A DNA stretch of 64,000 nt from Vanessa cardui (taxonomy: Eukaryota > Arthropoda > Insecta > Lepidoptera > Nymphalidae), in NCBI RefSeq assembly GCF_905220365.1, contig NC_061126.1:12710001-12774000 (forward strand), read 5' to 3'. A program made the translations under genes and the position numbers. This document shows positions 47,825 through 58,864 of the stretch, piece by piece (the stretch's first letter is position 1; the number at the start of each line of letters is the position of its first letter). The notes below the pieces were generated by a model. The model worked only from the letters and a program-made list of their open reading frames with translations. It did no database searches and was not told where the DNA came from.

Positions 47825-49139
47825 ACACCGACTCCAAATATAGCAATAATTATAACTACATTATATAATCGTAAATCGAGTTTTAAGTAGTCTAATATTT
47901 TTCATTACATTTTACCTAGGAGGACTCTAAAAAATATGTTAAATATGCAATTATTTTTATTACTTTTTAGTGCATTTTTATTTGTTTTAAAATAGTGTTT
48001 TGTTTGAAGTCGGTTTTTCTTTTTGTTAAATTTTTTTTATTTTTTGATTTTAAGTGAAGCTGATGAAGACTAACTATTTTTTCTTAATATGGATAGATTA
48101 AGCGTGCCGTTTATATGAATCAGAAACTACTTCGGGGACAATTTCAAAAGAAACTTTCGAATAAAGCAAAAATAGACTCTCGAAAACGCGGCTTTAATAC
48201 GTCATGCGGCATAAACTACAAGGACCCACCCTGGAAAGAGCTGTAATTGACCTCAGTAAAAAATCTTTGCAAAAGAGCTAATATATGTCGTACATCATAT
48301 GGCATCACATCATATACACAAAATTTGATTAAAGACAGTAAATGATACTGCCCTATATCGCACTCTAACTGTAAGTCGTTTAGGAGTTCCATCACTACAT
48401 TGTATAAAACAAAGTCGCTTTCTCTGTCCCTATATCTTTAAATCTACGCATGGGATTTTGATGCGTTTTTTTTAATAGATAGTGTGATTCATGGGGAAGG
48501 TTGGTGTATATAATACATGAACAATATAGTAAAGAAACACTGACAATTTTAGAAGTTTGCAATGTGATGTCGTAAATAAACAAATTCTGTAGTATATTTA
48601 GTATCAGTATTTCCCATGCGAAGCCGGGGTGGGTAGTTAGTTAGTTGATTATAATATTCGACTATGATAATTACATAAACATAACCACATTACGGAAGGT
48701 GACTCAAATATCCAAAAACCTACAAATAAAAGATTCGACCGAGTATCGCTAACGTGCTCCTTAAAATTGTTCCGTTCCCTTGCGTTCCTTTACTATGTCA
48801 TGGATCCTATGCTCAGAACCTTACCAAACTTTCACCAAACTATCCTTGAAGTATATCCTGTATAATAAAAAAAGAATCATCAAAATTGGTTAACGTGATT
48901 TTCAGTTATTCACCTATTTGTCGCGCATATACATAATGCAAATTTAAGACTTATGTCGGTTTCATACGGATACCATCATCGGAAAAAAATAAAATTAAAA
49001 TGGGACCCCACGGGAAGCACTCAAACAAAAAAAAATTATGAAAATCGGTCCACCCAGTAAAAAGTTATGAGGTAACAAACATAAAAAAAAAAATACAGAC
49101 GAATTGATAACCTCCTCCTTTTTTAAGTCGGTTGAAAAG
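47825..49139 (-). mobile_element. composite interspersed element, copy 2 (family C), inverted
   Basis: The minus strand matches 942-2294 across its whole length: the CCGACTT-AAAAAAGGAGGAGG end at about 49139, the CCCACGGG-AGCACT block, the GGAACGCAAGGGAACGGAAC block, the nested R3 repeat, AGCTTCACTTAAAATC, and the GGAGTCGGTG end at about 47826. It stops at the inner end of the fold-back arm and has no second arm. Confidence 0.75.
48393..48648 (-). repeat. family R3 repeat, nested in composite copy 2
   Basis: The reverse-complement R3 with the head GCTTCGCATGGGAAATACTG near 48620. It lies in the same position inside the composite as 1470-1728. Confidence 0.75.
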
Positions 49140-49236
49140 AAGCTTTGATATTTAACTTTGATATGACGTGTGCACTGGCGGTATTAACGTAAACTGTGAA
49201 TATTTCATTAGTATTTTAAATTAAATATGTAAAATG

Positions 49237-49242
<6 letters not shown>

Positions 49243-49279
<37 letters not shown>
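49243..49279 (+). repeat. (TG)18 microsatellite
   Basis: An uninterrupted TG dinucleotide run. Confidence 0.97.
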
Positions 49280-49282
<3 letters not shown>

Positions 49283-52079
49283 GGTGTATTTGTCAAACGT
49301 GTGGTAGTGTTTCTTTGTACTCATTTCAACAATCATAATATGATTACAAAGATTTTTCATCGCGCGTTGATATATTACGGACTTTATAGATACAAAACAA
49401 AGTTACTATGTTAGTGCAACCAAGTTCTAAAATACTAGGCACATGCTGTTTACTTAGTACTATATAACTTGGGACCGTGGATACCGTAACCGTAAGTGTA
49501 TATAATGTGAAAGTTCCATGTAATTAGGCTACATTACATTTTGCGTGAATCCACACAGTAAACAAAACTAATTTCCGTACATTATAATGTGAATAAGAAT
49601 CTCGAAACAATTACGGGCAAGTGTTCTGTACGTTTATATATTATTTCATTATTGATTATATTTATTAAAATATAAAATTAAAAAAGTCATAGAAAAAAAA
49701 TAGTCTTTATTACTAGAACGTGCAATGAAAATAAAGGAAGAGATTGGTAAAACACTTAAGAAATTTATCTTACAATTTTTTGTTGTTTCACTGTCAGAAG
49801 CTATAAACCTCAAAAAATACGTTAAGCCTACTCAGCTTTCTGGTAAATTTTACCACGGAATTCATCATTTTTATTATTTTATGTAATATTTGAGATAAAA
49901 ATATGGCTTCAGCAGAGTAGAAGGGAGCTTCCTCAATAAAAACAGTGGTTATTGTAAAAGCCGACTGAGGATATTTTTGCAAAAAGCAATCGTCTTTCGT
50001 AGTCTTAAGCTTCATAAAAAGTATAAGTTCTGTTCATTCAGACAGGCGTACGCCTTCACGTCAAATTATGTCGACGTGTGAGTAACGTGCTTACGTGGTG
50101 TTTTAGTGTGCGTGATATGATTTCATTCCTTTATCAAGTCTTAAAACTCTTAGTACTTTTTGAATCTAAACATCAAATCATTGGACGCATCAAATCAATC
50201 ACGCTATTTGTCACTCTCGATCGGTAAAGCAGATTATCACTAATACTGAGCACACGAAAATAGATATTAAAGTGACGAACCTTTTCTTACCCCGACCGTA
50301 CTTATGAAAACAGCAAGAGAATATGAATTAGATTGCATTTGTTAATGCAAGCAAGTATAATTTCATACTCAATCGTGCGCCTTCGCGAATGAAAAATTAT
50401 ATATCGGAATTCGTGATGTTAAGTCCATTGTATGTAGATGTATTTAATTTTTTACCATAATTATTTAATTTCATTTCATTTTAAGGGATAAATGAGATTT
50501 TTTTGTAGAAATTCCACTGTTTTCTCTATATATTACTGGGTTCTCTATATATTCTGAAGCTGGGTCTACAATCTTATGACTGTAACATATTTTGTTAAAT
50601 CAATAATGGCCTAAATACAAACGACAATGTTAAAAATATAAAATTTTTAACCAATGTTTGCGAATTCAAGCCAAGTAAACAGCACTGAATTTAAATGTGC
50701 GTAGCTTGTACAAAATGTGGTTGATGTGTAGGCCCAACAGTACTGAAGCAACCTTTTTCTTAAAATGGAAAGAAAGTATAAACCCAGCAGGGCGTATAAA
50801 TAGTCTATTACTGATTACCTATACTTATTTCTGAAATGAAAAAAAATAACGAAACTTTAGTCAGTCTTTGAAGCTAGCAGCACAGCAAAAGCAGGAATTC
50901 TAGCTCGGGTGACGTAACTGTTTTACATAGAAACTTTCAACAGTCTTAAACTAAGCTGATGTCAATATCGACATTAAGAGACGGTGCAATCATTTGAATA
51001 GCACCTCGTATTGCATTTTCCCAAATCAACACCTTTTATAAGCGAAAAGTCCATTTTAATGTAAATAACAGCGTAATTCGCGCCAAGGCTTTGTGATAAC
51101 GAAAACAAAATACAAAAAAGGTCTCGACGACATCTGCAAATAGGGAAATTATGAAACCGCGGCGAATGCTAGCGTTCGGCCTTTGTTCGCTCGGCTTTTG
51201 TTTTAACCTTTCAGAATTTTAATTGAAAAATCAAACGGGTTAGATTCTCTAGGTTTAATTATTTTTGGTTAGTATTATTTATTAATATTTTTTTTTGTTC
51301 ATCGGATTTGAAATTCGAAGGATTTTTTGTGTATTACGTTATGGCATGATTTATTCGTCGAGAACGCGATTTTTGTGTTTTCTTTTTGATAAAACTGCGT
51401 TAAATACCTTAACTTTTTATATTTTATCTCATAGGTTTTATTAATAAGGCATTCGTTGTATAATTTTTTTTTAAATAAAACCGATAACCGATAGAATAAT
51501 TATTATAGATAAATAATTTAAGTATCTTAATATTATAAAAGTGAATTTTTTCTTTATCTAAATTTATTAAAAAAACTGTTTTAATCTGATTTGATTGATT
51601 ATACTATATATAAGCTTTCATGTAAAAAAATAAAAAATTTAAGAAGGTAAATACTACTATACTTTGCTATGGATATACATTATAAAATGTTTACTAATAA
51701 TGTATATACATTTAAATAGAAATACTATAAAAAAATTCAAATAGCTTTTAAAAGTTAAAACTGAAATCCGCAACATCATAAATTCATATTTTGTGTTTTA
51801 AGGAATGGAGGATTAAACAAAAAGTTTTGCATGTTTTATTTAAAATACAAGCGATTGTTGAAACGTAGTTATTCAAATGTGCTTATTATTTAAATTATTT
51901 ATTTTGGTATACAGACTATGGAATCGGTGGCAGCCAAACAATACAAAAACGAGTCCTGATATCATACTCAGTAGCAAAACCAAATTGACTAACGAAATAG
52001 ACTCTTCAATGCAATTTTAATCATATTTTTATGTTCAATTGTTAACAATATATGATAGATTTTTATAAAAAATAGTATT
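49280..52079. other. unannotated sequence with a GC-richer block
   Basis: No gene found. 50985-51215 (around TCGCGCCAAGGC and ACCGCGGCGAATGC) is unique and less AT-rich than its flanks, a candidate conserved non-coding element. The rest is AT-rich. Confidence 0.35.
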
Positions 52080-52159
52080 TGACAGCGGTGGGATTCGAAC
52101 CCACGCCCTTTCGGACTGGTGCCTAAAACCAGCGCCTTAGACCGCTCGGCCACGCTGCC
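52080..52159 (-). tRNA. tRNA-Leu (anticodon UAG)
   Basis: Read on the minus strand, this 80-nt sequence folds as a type II tRNA. The acceptor stem GGCAGCG pairs with CGCTGTC (one G-U pair) and is followed by discriminator A. The D-arm is of the GCCGAGCGGTCTAAGGC type. The anticodon stem CTGGT/ACCAG encloses loop TTTAGGC (anticodon TAG), then comes a short extra arm and a TGGGTTCGAATCCCA T-arm, which includes the B box. There is no intron. A T6 run about 8-9 nt past the 3' end is a normal RNA polymerase III terminator. It decodes CUA and, by wobble, other CUN leucine codons. It is the only intact RNA gene I see, unlike the tRNA-like SINE heads. Confidence 0.95.
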
Positions 52160-53239
52160 TGTACAAATACCGATGAAATATCGATTTTATTTTAAAAACC
52201 AAAATGCCATAATACTATGAAAAATATTTTCACTGAGAATGTAATGATGTATCTAGTGTTAGAGTTATTTTTTTTGTTACACATTGTATAACTATAATTT
52301 ATTAGAATAATTTAGTTAATAATATGTCGATTGACTTTTTTTAGAATATGTTGTAATGTAATATTTTAATTATTCACGATTAATACTGGCCGATTGTCTG
52401 ACACTAGCCGGTAAGAAGGAGAATGTCAAGAAATCGAATGCGGCGGCAACGTTTGGTGATATTTATATTATTAATTCGGAAATAATGAGCATGAGAGACT
52501 AAATTTAGATATAAAATACGGGATGTATTGTAAAACATGAAATAGTGGATAAATGAATGTGAAAATAGTGCTAATAAATGAATCTGGAAGAATATCGTTG
52601 TTTAAGCTCGTGACCATCCTAAAACTAGTAATTATGTTTTTTTAATAGTAAAATCGACAATTATTATTTTATTTTTATATTAAAATTGTAAATCTAATTA
52701 TGTGTGAAAATCTTTAAATCTCGGGTAAGTTTAATGAAGCTCATTACTTGATTTATCTGTTGATTTGGAAGTCCTGGTACGGAAGTTACTAACGTAATAT
52801 TTCCGGTCTGCAAACGCTTCAATAAATATTGCTAACTACGCCTACTTCTCTAATCGTGTCGAATTGCCATCATATCATACAAGGGTCAATAAGGTCATAA
52901 TAATAAGGAAATATTAATTGGAACACGTAGTTACAGTAACAAGTTTTTACCAACAGCCAGCCAAATTAAGAAGTAGCATGTTACCATTGATATGTAGACT
53001 AATTCAGTATGTCTAACCAGATTCGCCTATAAATATGACATTTAATCCACAGATTATATAGTCGTGTCTATGTTTAATACAATTCTTTTCTCTTTAATAG
53101 AATGTAGACTTCACATCACAGTAACAATGACAAGAACATTTTTTTTGTATTAGAATAGTTTAAAGATTGCAGATATTAATGCTCCGTTAGTTCTAGACTT
53201 CCATTGTTTAAGCTCATTCAAATACATATTGCCCTTTTT
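52160..53239. other. unannotated sequence downstream of the tRNA on the plus strand
   Basis: No gene found. Confidence 0.45.
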
Positions 53240-53515
53240 CTTTCAGGAATAGGTTGCCTGACGAGCATATGGGCCACCTGATGGTAAGTGGTCTCCATCA
53301 CCCAAATATTAACTATTCCTTACATCATACATGCGCCACGAACCTGGGGAACTAACATACTATGCCCCTTGTGCCTGTAGTTCCACTAGCTCACTCACCC
53401 TTCAAACCGGAACACAACAATACTGCGTACTGTTTGTTTTTTAGCGGTAGAATATCTGATGAGTGGGTGGTACCTACCCAGGCGGGCTTGCACAAAGCCC
53501 TACCACCAAGGCAAG
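53240..53515 (-). repeat. family L repeat, near full length
   Basis: The reverse complement carries the whole family: head CTTGGTGGTAGGGCTTTGTG near 53513, GGTAGGTACCACCCACTCAT, and the GCTCGTCAGGCAACCTATTC end near 53245. It is the best-preserved copy. The two opposing reading frames over it are repeat shadows. Confidence 0.85.
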
Positions 53516-54281
53516 GCAAGGCAATTTTAAAGGCAAATAAAGTATTAGTAATGGGGAGCCCAAAAGTCAGGATCAAACCCTTAAGAACGAGTTGTCAACC
53601 TGATTAACAAACTATTATACGAAGTATGTTCTATCTTAGTGTAAATATCTTAAGAAAGCGATCCATAAAGTTACATATACACTGCAAAAAACTCTAACAA
53701 ATATTCGTTTTTTTATTTTTGAAATAAGCTATAATGATTATGTGTTCTGGTCGATCCTTATCATAGCAGTGCTAAGTAGCAGGGCAAGTAATTGTGGTAC
53801 GTGGACGCATAATCAAAGTTTCAATGAATGACCGGGGATGTATGGCAGTGGAAACACTGCTAATTGTGGAAATCCAGACTCAAGCTGCAAATTTCTTAAA
53901 ATATACACAAATCGAAAACCCTACGAACCAACGACCTACTTTTCTGTGGTCTCATACGTTTAAATATGACGTCACAACTAAAATATAACAAAATGTTCCG
54001 GTAACTTTTTTTAATTGTTCAGTTGGGATTTTTTTATGAAATAATATATATGTTATAATTATGAGAAATTTTCCAAATTAATAAAATCCCTGTAGTGTTC
54101 TTGTTTGTTCGGGTCGTTCTTTGTCTTAAACTAGATACATTTATTTGATTTTATAAAGAACATCTCTATATGGGTTACAAACATCAGTTTCTTTAGTAAA
54201 TAAAACCCGCAAGACCCAAATAATACGGAGAGCGTAATTCAGGAGCGATTAGCGGTTCACTGAGCATCTTGTTTTCATGTC
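53516..54281. other. unannotated sequence
   Basis: No gene found. The 64-codon frame at 53794 has no domain. Confidence 0.4.
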
Positions 54282-54578
54282 ACAACACACAACAACAGCA
54301 TGTAAATTCCCTTCTTAAGGCCTTCTCTCCCTTTGAGGAGAAGGTTTGGAACATATTCCACCACGCTGTTCCAATGCGGGTTGGTGGAATACACATGTGG
54401 CAGAATTTCGATGAAAATTGTCACATGCAGGTTTCCTTACGATGTTTTCCTTCACCGCTGAGCACGAGATGAATTATAAAGACAAATTAAGCACATGAAT
54501 CAGCGGTGCTTGCCTGGATTTGAACCCGCAATCATCGGTTAAGATGCACGCGTTCTAACCACTGGGCCATCTCGACTC
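54282..54578 (-). repeat. tRNA-headed SINE, family S1, near full length
   Basis: It shows the family order clearly on the minus strand: head GAGATGGCCCAGTGGTTAG, B-box-like GGTTCAAATCC, GCTTAATTTGTCTTTATAA, and a tail near 54290. Confidence 0.9.
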
Positions 54579-54691
54579 ATTATTTTTGTTTTCATGTAAA
54601 ATATCTATATTTTGAGGAAATGTAAATAAGAGTCAAAACTTGATTTCCAAATGTATATATGTTTATTTGTTTGTTTAATATGTTGAATTAA

Positions 54692-54916
54692 AAAATAATA
54701 AATATTGGACAACATCACATACATTACTCTGATCCTAAGTACATTTGTTATGGAAAATCTAAAGTAACGGTGTTACCACAAACAACCATACCCAAGACAA
54801 CATAGAATACTTATGAAATTTTTCTACATCGCCTCAACTGGGAATCGAACTCAGTACGTCGGAGTGGTGTACCCATGAAAACCAGTGTACACACTACTCG
54901 ATAACGAATGTCGTCA
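54692..54916 (-). repeat. tRNA-headed SINE, family S2, near full length
   Basis: Minus-strand head with GAGTTCGATTCCCAGTTGAG (B-box-like), body TGTTGTCTTGGGTATGG and ACCGTTACTTTAGAT, and end ATGTATGTGATGTTGTCCAA then TATTTATTATT. The 5' part matches 17295-17420. Confidence 0.75.
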
Positions 54917-55195
54917 AATGATCTTTTACTACAGCTACATAGTTATTTTCGTTATTTCCCAAAACTATATATTATAGTATTAATTTTTTTTTGTATTAAC
55001 TAAATACAGTATATATAGTCTATGATATGGTACCATAAGTGGTACCTTAAAATAATAATAGCCTTCATCTATAGAAACTGCATTAAATTAAAATAACTTT
55101 CTTCATTTAATTAAAAGAATTGCAATTATCAAGATAAGATAATCTCCCAGGAATCACGAATTTAAAAAATAAAACATTTTTTGTCAATAAGTCGT

Positions 55196-55384
55196 CAATG
55201 CGCCACCGATCTTGGGAACTAAGATGTTACCTCCTTTGTGCCTGTAGGTACACTGGCTCACTCAGGGTGAGTGAGCCAGACAAACCGGAACACAACAATA
55301 CTGAGTACTGTTGTTTGGCGGTAGAATAACTGATATGGTGGTGGTACCTAGCCAGACGGGCTTGCACAAAGCCCTACCACCAAG
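55196..55384 (-). repeat. family L repeat with an internal fold-back
   Basis: The head lies near 55384. The family sequence is intact up to the CTGGCTCACTCA block, where an inverted copy replaces the usual next bases (see 55253-55279). The 3' end of the family is cut off at 55196. Confidence 0.8.
55253..55279. repeat. perfect 12-bp inverted repeat in family L, 3-base loop
   Basis: CTGGCTCACTCA, loop GGG, then its exact reverse complement. In all other copies the first arm is followed by CCCTTCAAACCGG, so here GGGTGAGTGAGCCAG took the place of CCCTT. Confidence 0.92.
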
Positions 55385-56230
55385 AAAATAATAAATGAAA
55401 AATTGATTTAATAACGTATAACGATCATGATAAATCACTTTAAGTCAAATCATCACAGAAATGACGCGTCATTGTGTAATAATTATAACAAGTGTATGTT
55501 TAACTCAGATCGAATGTGTTCAAGCAACACTAAAACTATCTTCTTTTTCCTTGTATCTAATTATTTACTTATAACTTGTGGCACACGACGCAAACTTGGC
55601 TGGAAGTTGTAGTCAGCTCGCTCGGTCTCTTCGCAAACAGTAACTCAGCCACTTTTGTAAAACTTAGGAGGGCACACATTTACGTGATTTTGTAATGCTT
55701 ACCGTTTGCCCGAAAAGGATGGATTTTTTTTGTAAGTGAATATTTTATATGCGTAGATTGTATCGGTTAAATGTGCTATTATTAGGTTTTAAAGACGTTC
55801 GAAGCAGTACGATCTAATAAAATATTTAAATATAATATAAATATAATATTTTAGGTTTATGAAATCCGTTTATTTAAAAATATATACATATATTACAGCA
55901 CAAATCTACAACGTGTACGAATCAGAGTAAGCAGCAGCTTTCATATGAAATTAACTATTATTTTCAATCACCAAAATTTATATAGAATCCAATGATAAAG
56001 TATGTCTTTTATTAAATTTGAAGAGTAGCTTTAAAAAAATGTAAGTACTTTCGATGGTCAGAAATTCTGTACATAGTATAACAAATAATATTATTATAAT
56101 CGGTGTAGGGCTGAAAGCCATCGAGTTGGAGCGCCCTTGACTCATGCTCGAATGACTCTCGAAGCGAGTGGAGGAAAATGGAGTTCACAGTGTAATTATC
56201 GATCTTTCAAATGTATACTTCTATTTTTTA
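55385..56230. other. unannotated sequence
   Basis: No gene found. Confidence 0.45.
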
Positions 56231-56550
56231 ACAACAATGACAACAACAGCCTGTAAATTTCCCTCTGCTGGGCTGAAGTCTCCTCTCCCTTTGAGGAGAA
56301 GGTTGAGAACATATTCCACAACGCTGTTCCAATGCGGGTTGGTGGAATACATATGTGGCAAAATTTCTATGAAATTATTGCTGCTATATTCCTATGCTGT
56401 TTTCTTTACGAAGTTTTCCTTCACCGCTGAGCAGGAGATGAATTATAAACACAAATTAAGCACATGAATATTCAGTGGTGCTTGTGTGGGTTTAAATCTG
56501 CAATCATCGGTTCAGGTGCACGTTTTGTAACCACTTTTATACCTCGGCTC
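56231..56550 (-). repeat. tRNA-headed SINE, family S1
   Basis: A minus-strand copy with a CAACAATGACAACAACAG tail at 56231 and a damaged head near 56550. A stretch after 56370 differs from the consensus. Confidence 0.85.
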
Positions 56551-57216
56551 TTATTTATCTTTTTTTTAAATTAAATGGTTATAAAAACAATATACATTAC
56601 ACACACAACAATATATATAGAATAGTTCCATTCAACCATGAAGGCACACCACGCTTAAGCTACTCATAAAAATATATTTGTAATTTTTTTTTCTTATCGT
56701 AGTGTCGTTACACGAACATTAATACGCCTTATAAGGACGAGTGTCACTCAATAAACTAATTAATTAAATAACACGATAAATTAACATAGGAGGGCGCGCG
56801 CTCGTAACATCAGATCTCACAAAGTAATGAATATATTGTACGGTGCCAAAAGGGTTTGCTTAAATTGTATTATTTTCAATTGTAAGGAGATATAATAACA
56901 AGATAGATATAAAATGTGAAATTTAAACGAAAATCGTGGGTCAAATCTCGGCAAGCACTACTGAATTTCTACAAAGTAGGTACTTAAAATGTACTAGAAT
57001 AGTCCTTTATTTGTAGAATTTGCATGCATGTTGAGCACACAACCATATAGATATAATAATTAAAAAAAAACAAAAGTAGTATATATAGTATACTTTGTCA
57101 TTGAATGTTTATAGTTGAGAAAATTAACAAAGAATATACAGGCGTATTCCATGTTGACATGACGTAATCTGACATTTAAATTATAATAATTATAATTATT
57201 TTGCAATGAACCTATA
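56551..57216. other. unannotated sequence before the short LTR element
   Basis: Nothing recognised. Confidence 0.45.
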
Positions 57217-57220
57217 AATA
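57217..57220. repeat. target-site duplication AATA, left
   Basis: AATA abuts the first LTR and is repeated at 59231-59234. It is short and AT-rich, so weak on its own, but it falls exactly at both LTR boundaries, and 4 bp is usual for Ty3/Gypsy integrases. Confidence 0.6.
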
Positions 57221-57586
57221 TGACGGCGCATGGTGCGCCATCTTGTTTTTCGTACTGGCTGGAAAAGAGTGTCAATGGAAGTCGAACGGCGCTCTAGTGA
57301 AGCGTCGCGGCGCTGGTAGCGAGGCAGCCATCTTGAATGCAGTTACATTTAAGATTTCCCGCGCACCACGTATGCGACGAATCGCTAATTTCCAACAGTC
57401 TGTATTTTAAATAGATTTAGTTTTTATATGTGTTTGTGATATTTTAACATAAAGATATTTATAGCTACTGTGAAATTATCTGGGATTGATTTGCTTAATT
57501 AAAACTTTACTGAATTTGTGAACAATACTTTGAATATACGCCCACTTATAATTAATTATTCTGATATTGGCAGTAAAATGTCTATA
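57221..57586 (+). repeat. left LTR of short Gypsy-like element
   Basis: It starts TGACGGCGCATGG and ends ATGTCTATA, so it has the usual TG start but not the usual CA end. The first 140 bp are GC-rich and include a GGCGCA-TGG-TGCGCC hairpin and two GCCATCTTG motifs (YY1-like). The last 200 bp are AT-rich. Confidence 0.8.
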
Positions 57587-58111
57587 TCAGAAGTGGGATT
57601 GAACGAAGAAGTTACTATGCAGATAGAAAAGAAAGAAAATGATACCGCTATAAAAGTTTTAACGAATATGGAGGGGTTATTGACCCGAGTGCTTACAGCG
57701 ACGCAAACACCTATCGCTATTAGTAAGAATACGACACAGCTTATTCAGTTCAATCCTGACGACATAGAAGTGGATATAGAAGGATGGTGTGCAACAGAGC
57801 TAACATTCTCTGGGAAGTGTCATTGGTGTGGCTTACTCGGGCATAGAGAGGTCGAGTGCGAAAGGCGTAAAGAGGGAATTATAACATTTAAATCCCCAGA
57901 CACATCCACTTTAATTCGTAATCAAGATAAGATGACTACGGTTACGTGTTATAAGCGTGGAAAGCTTGGTCAAGTAACTATTTCATGTCCAGACGGGAAA
58001 AATTGTAGTAGAGCTGTTATCAAAGAGGTTAGCCTCTGTGAACATCAACCATCAAGAGCAACCTTGGAGACATCTTCCGGTGAGCAAGTTCCTTTTTTAT
58101 TTAATAGTTGA
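57518..58111 (+). pseudogene. Gag remnant of Gypsy-like element
   Basis: 197 codons from the first ATG. The likelier start is the second ATG at 57578 (context AAAATGTC), still inside the LTR, so the frame crosses the LTR end and primer-binding site. Residues 101-114 form a proper CCHC zinc knuckle (C101-C104-H109-C114, CHWCGLLGHREVEC). The second knuckle at 144-157 is broken: Arg147 replaces a Cys and Gln152 replaces the His. Only about 75 residues separate the start from the first knuckle, too few for the usual capsid domain, so that domain is probably deleted (around residue 91). The frame ends PFLFNS at the start of the protease, with Asn at the catalytic Asp position and then TGA. Confidence 0.75.
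57587..57604 (+). promoter_or_regulatory. putative primer-binding site, tRNA-Leu type
   Basis: TCAGAAGTGGGATTGAAC matches, with one missing base, the complement of a tRNA-Leu 3' region (GTTCGAATCCCACTTCTGA). It begins right at the LTR end but lacks the TGGTG that would pair with the CCA tail. Confidence 0.5.
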
Positions 58112-58390
58112 TCTTCTTGTTTCCTTTTAAAAGCAAGAACGTCTTGTATACCTTACTGGTATTAGTGGTGAAGATCCTGAATGCACTATTCAGATTTTAA
58201 GTACAGTAAAAAATGGTGATTAATTTGTAAAATTGCTTTTTACGTTGTGTCTGATACTTTTATTTCTAATTTCGAAATAATGGATGTACAGTACAAGTTG
58301 GAAATCTACTCTGAGCAAGATCATTCTTAATTAGTAGGTGTATTTAAGTGATATTGAAAGTATGGTTTCTTCGTGTTGCGTAATCTGATT
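58112..58390 (+). pseudogene. decayed aspartic protease segment
   Basis: Following the TGA at 58109-58111, short in-frame pieces such as LVYLTGISGEDPECTIQIL and, one frame over, FYVVSDTFISNFEIM look like the middle of a Gypsy-type retropepsin. Stops and frame changes break it and the active site is lost, so it has no activity. Confidence 0.5.
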
Positions 58391-58664
58391 GAAAAGACTG
58401 TGTCGTCCGGTCCATGCCTATGAGCTAGGATGGTCGAAGGGACACACCAGTCTGGTTCAAACTTGTTTTGTAAAGCTGGTCGAAAGGACAGTGTCGTCCG
58501 GTCCACGCCTGTAATCCCAGGATCTCAGGCTGGTCGAAGGGACACACCCATCCGGTCCAGGCTTGTGTAGAAAAGCTGGTCGAAAGGACAGTGTCGTCCG
58601 GTCCACGCCTGTAATCCCAGGCTGGTCGAAGGGACACACCCGTCCGGTCCAGGCTTTTGTTGTG
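58391..58664 (+). repeat. tandem repeat, three units of about 82-98 bp
   Basis: The units are 58391-58472, 58473-58570 and 58571-58664. Each has a CTGGTCGAAAGGACAGTGTC half and a GGTCGAAGGGACACACC half, both followed by a TCCGGTCCA-type block, so each unit is itself a diverged dimer. Units 2 and 3 are nearly identical apart from an 8-bp GATCTCAG insertion. Two minus-strand reading frames here come only from the repeat. Confidence 0.9.
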
Positions 58665-58864
58665 AGGATGATGATGAGGAAAGGGAACATACTTTCAAAT
58701 ACTTTGCGATATTTATGATATGCTCAACGTTTAATGTGAGAGAGAGTATCTTTAAATTGTTAGTCAGGATGGACGAGTGGACGACTTAGCTGTGTGCACA
58801 TTGCTTATTTCAGGACGACTTCAGTAGAATAACGCCCGAGGACGGTCGTATGTCAGTCTGGCCG
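58665..58864 (+). other. 3' interior of the short Gypsy-like element
   Basis: Non-coding sequence up to the second LTR. It includes GCCCGAGGACGGTCG shortly before the LTR and no clear polypurine tract. Confidence 0.55.

Noticed and set aside
53362..53607. 81-codon plus-strand and 61-codon minus-strand frames
   Set aside because: Both run over a family L interspersed repeat. Similar translations occur in the other copies.
54832..54916. tRNA-like sequence with a GTTCGATTCCC B-box
   Set aside because: It does not fold into a full tRNA and continues into the S2 SINE body, so it is a SINE head and not a tRNA gene.
57212..57220. CTATAAATA as a TATA box or as a 9-bp target duplication
   Set aside because: The same 9 bases recur at 59226-59234, but five of them belong to the LTR end that is also present in the left LTR. 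A 4-bp AATA duplication explains both sides more simply.
58605..58620. ACGCCTGTAATCCCAG, identical to a stretch of the human Alu consensus
   Set aside because: The match stops at both sides and the stretch sits in every long unit of an insect-type tandem array, so it is coincidence and not human contamination.
58391..58664. CRISPR-like array
   Set aside because: The units are dimeric and contiguous, without regular spacers, in an animal genome inside an LTR element.
58425..58690. Two overlapping minus-strand frames with repeated Pro/Asp-rich motifs
   Set aside because: The repetition comes from the DNA tandem array inside the LTR element.
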